DNA of 38,677 bases, from NCBI GenBank assembly GCA_016182965.1, contig JACPFM010000155.1, positions 1 through 38,677 on the forward strand, read 5' to 3'. A program made the translations under genes and the position numbers. The notes under the pieces are model-generated. The model was not told the origin of the DNA. It was given only the letters and a program-made list of their open reading frames with translations, and did no database searches. Source of the DNA: Deltaproteobacteria bacterium. GTDB taxonomy: Bacteria > Myxococcota_A > Polyangia > Polyangiales > JADJMO01. Positions 38,629 through 38,677 of this stretch are shown here, in pieces. The stretch's first letter is position 1, and each line of letters opens with the position of its first letter.

Positions 38629-38677
38629 GTGATTCCGCGTGTTTTCGCCGCGCGGATTTTCTGGCAGCTCGTGCGCG
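38629..38677 (+). CDS. Possible start of a gene truncated by the window end
   Basis: GTG 38629 with GAGGAA nine bases upstream opens a frame (MIPRVFAARIFWQLVR) that stays open to the end of the window. The 38610-38660 stretch is less GC-rich than its surroundings, as a promoter and gene start often are. Too short to identify. Confidence 0.25.
   Translation, partial: MIPRVFAARIFWQLVR

Overview
The window is a very GC-rich (roughly 70% by eye) chromosomal stretch with short gaps and strong third-position G/C bias. Its many Cys-bearing and 'DAG'-rich lipoproteins, a PEGA-type Ser/Thr kinase, AgmX/PglI-type C-terminal domains, a myxobacterial-type beta-barrel family and a Uma2 protein point to a Myxococcota bacterium, probably of the Polyangia. 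That placement is inferred from gene content only; no rRNA or tRNA gene is visible.

Layout. 1-2.5 kb: a partial minus-strand gene, an RqcH/NFACT protein with a shortened N-terminus next to a 7-bp repeat array, and a secreted AgmX-type protein. 2.9-9.9 kb: a PEGA-domain Ser/Thr kinase, then a two-gene operon of a TPR-TonB-dependent receptor and a large surface-type lipoprotein, with a terminator on each side of the operon. 10-15.4 kb: a minus-strand series of an orphan SctQ/FliM-FliN-like tandem SpoA protein, a lipoprotein, a divergent UvrA, YhbY and a four-helix membrane protein. 15.5-24.6 kb: a zinc-ribbon membrane protein, several unrecognised lipoproteins, radA, a ParE/RelE toxin with a degraded partner, a beta-helix/AgmX lipoprotein operon and a biotin carboxylase. 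24.6-27.0 kb: a decayed, gene-poor zone with a Cys-rich coding remnant, a 41-residue membrane protein behind a consensus-like promoter, and a broken beta-propeller gene. 27.1-29.7 kb: an overlapping pair of a PlsB-like acyltransferase and a GpsA-like protein. 29.7-34 kb: a lipoprotein, holA, an MFS transporter and ribA. 34.2-38.7 kb: two divergent outer-membrane proteins, a Uma2 protein and a hairpin-rich tail.

How genes work together. The clearest couplings are the receptor/lipoprotein operon (12-bp gap), the SctQ-lipoprotein overlap (ATGA), the toxin overlap (ATGA), the small helical protein/beta-helix lipoprotein pair (2-bp gap), and the acyltransferase/dehydrogenase pair (ATGA). The last is the most intriguing. 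The GpsA-like protein keeps the Rossmann fold and the GDL motif but has changed both lysines expected for catalysis and the catalytic Thr. Its partner carries PGGTRSR where PEGTRSR is expected. This may be a specialised or regulatory version of the glycerol-3-phosphate entry step of phospholipid synthesis.

A second theme is intergenic structure: arrays of 7-bp units (GTCGTCA or GTCTAGA), mostly facing each other as inverted pairs and lying at gene ends; GCCGGC-type palindromes; and a hairpin-dense tail after the Uma2 gene. No CRISPR array, integrase, replication origin or complete insertion sequence was seen.
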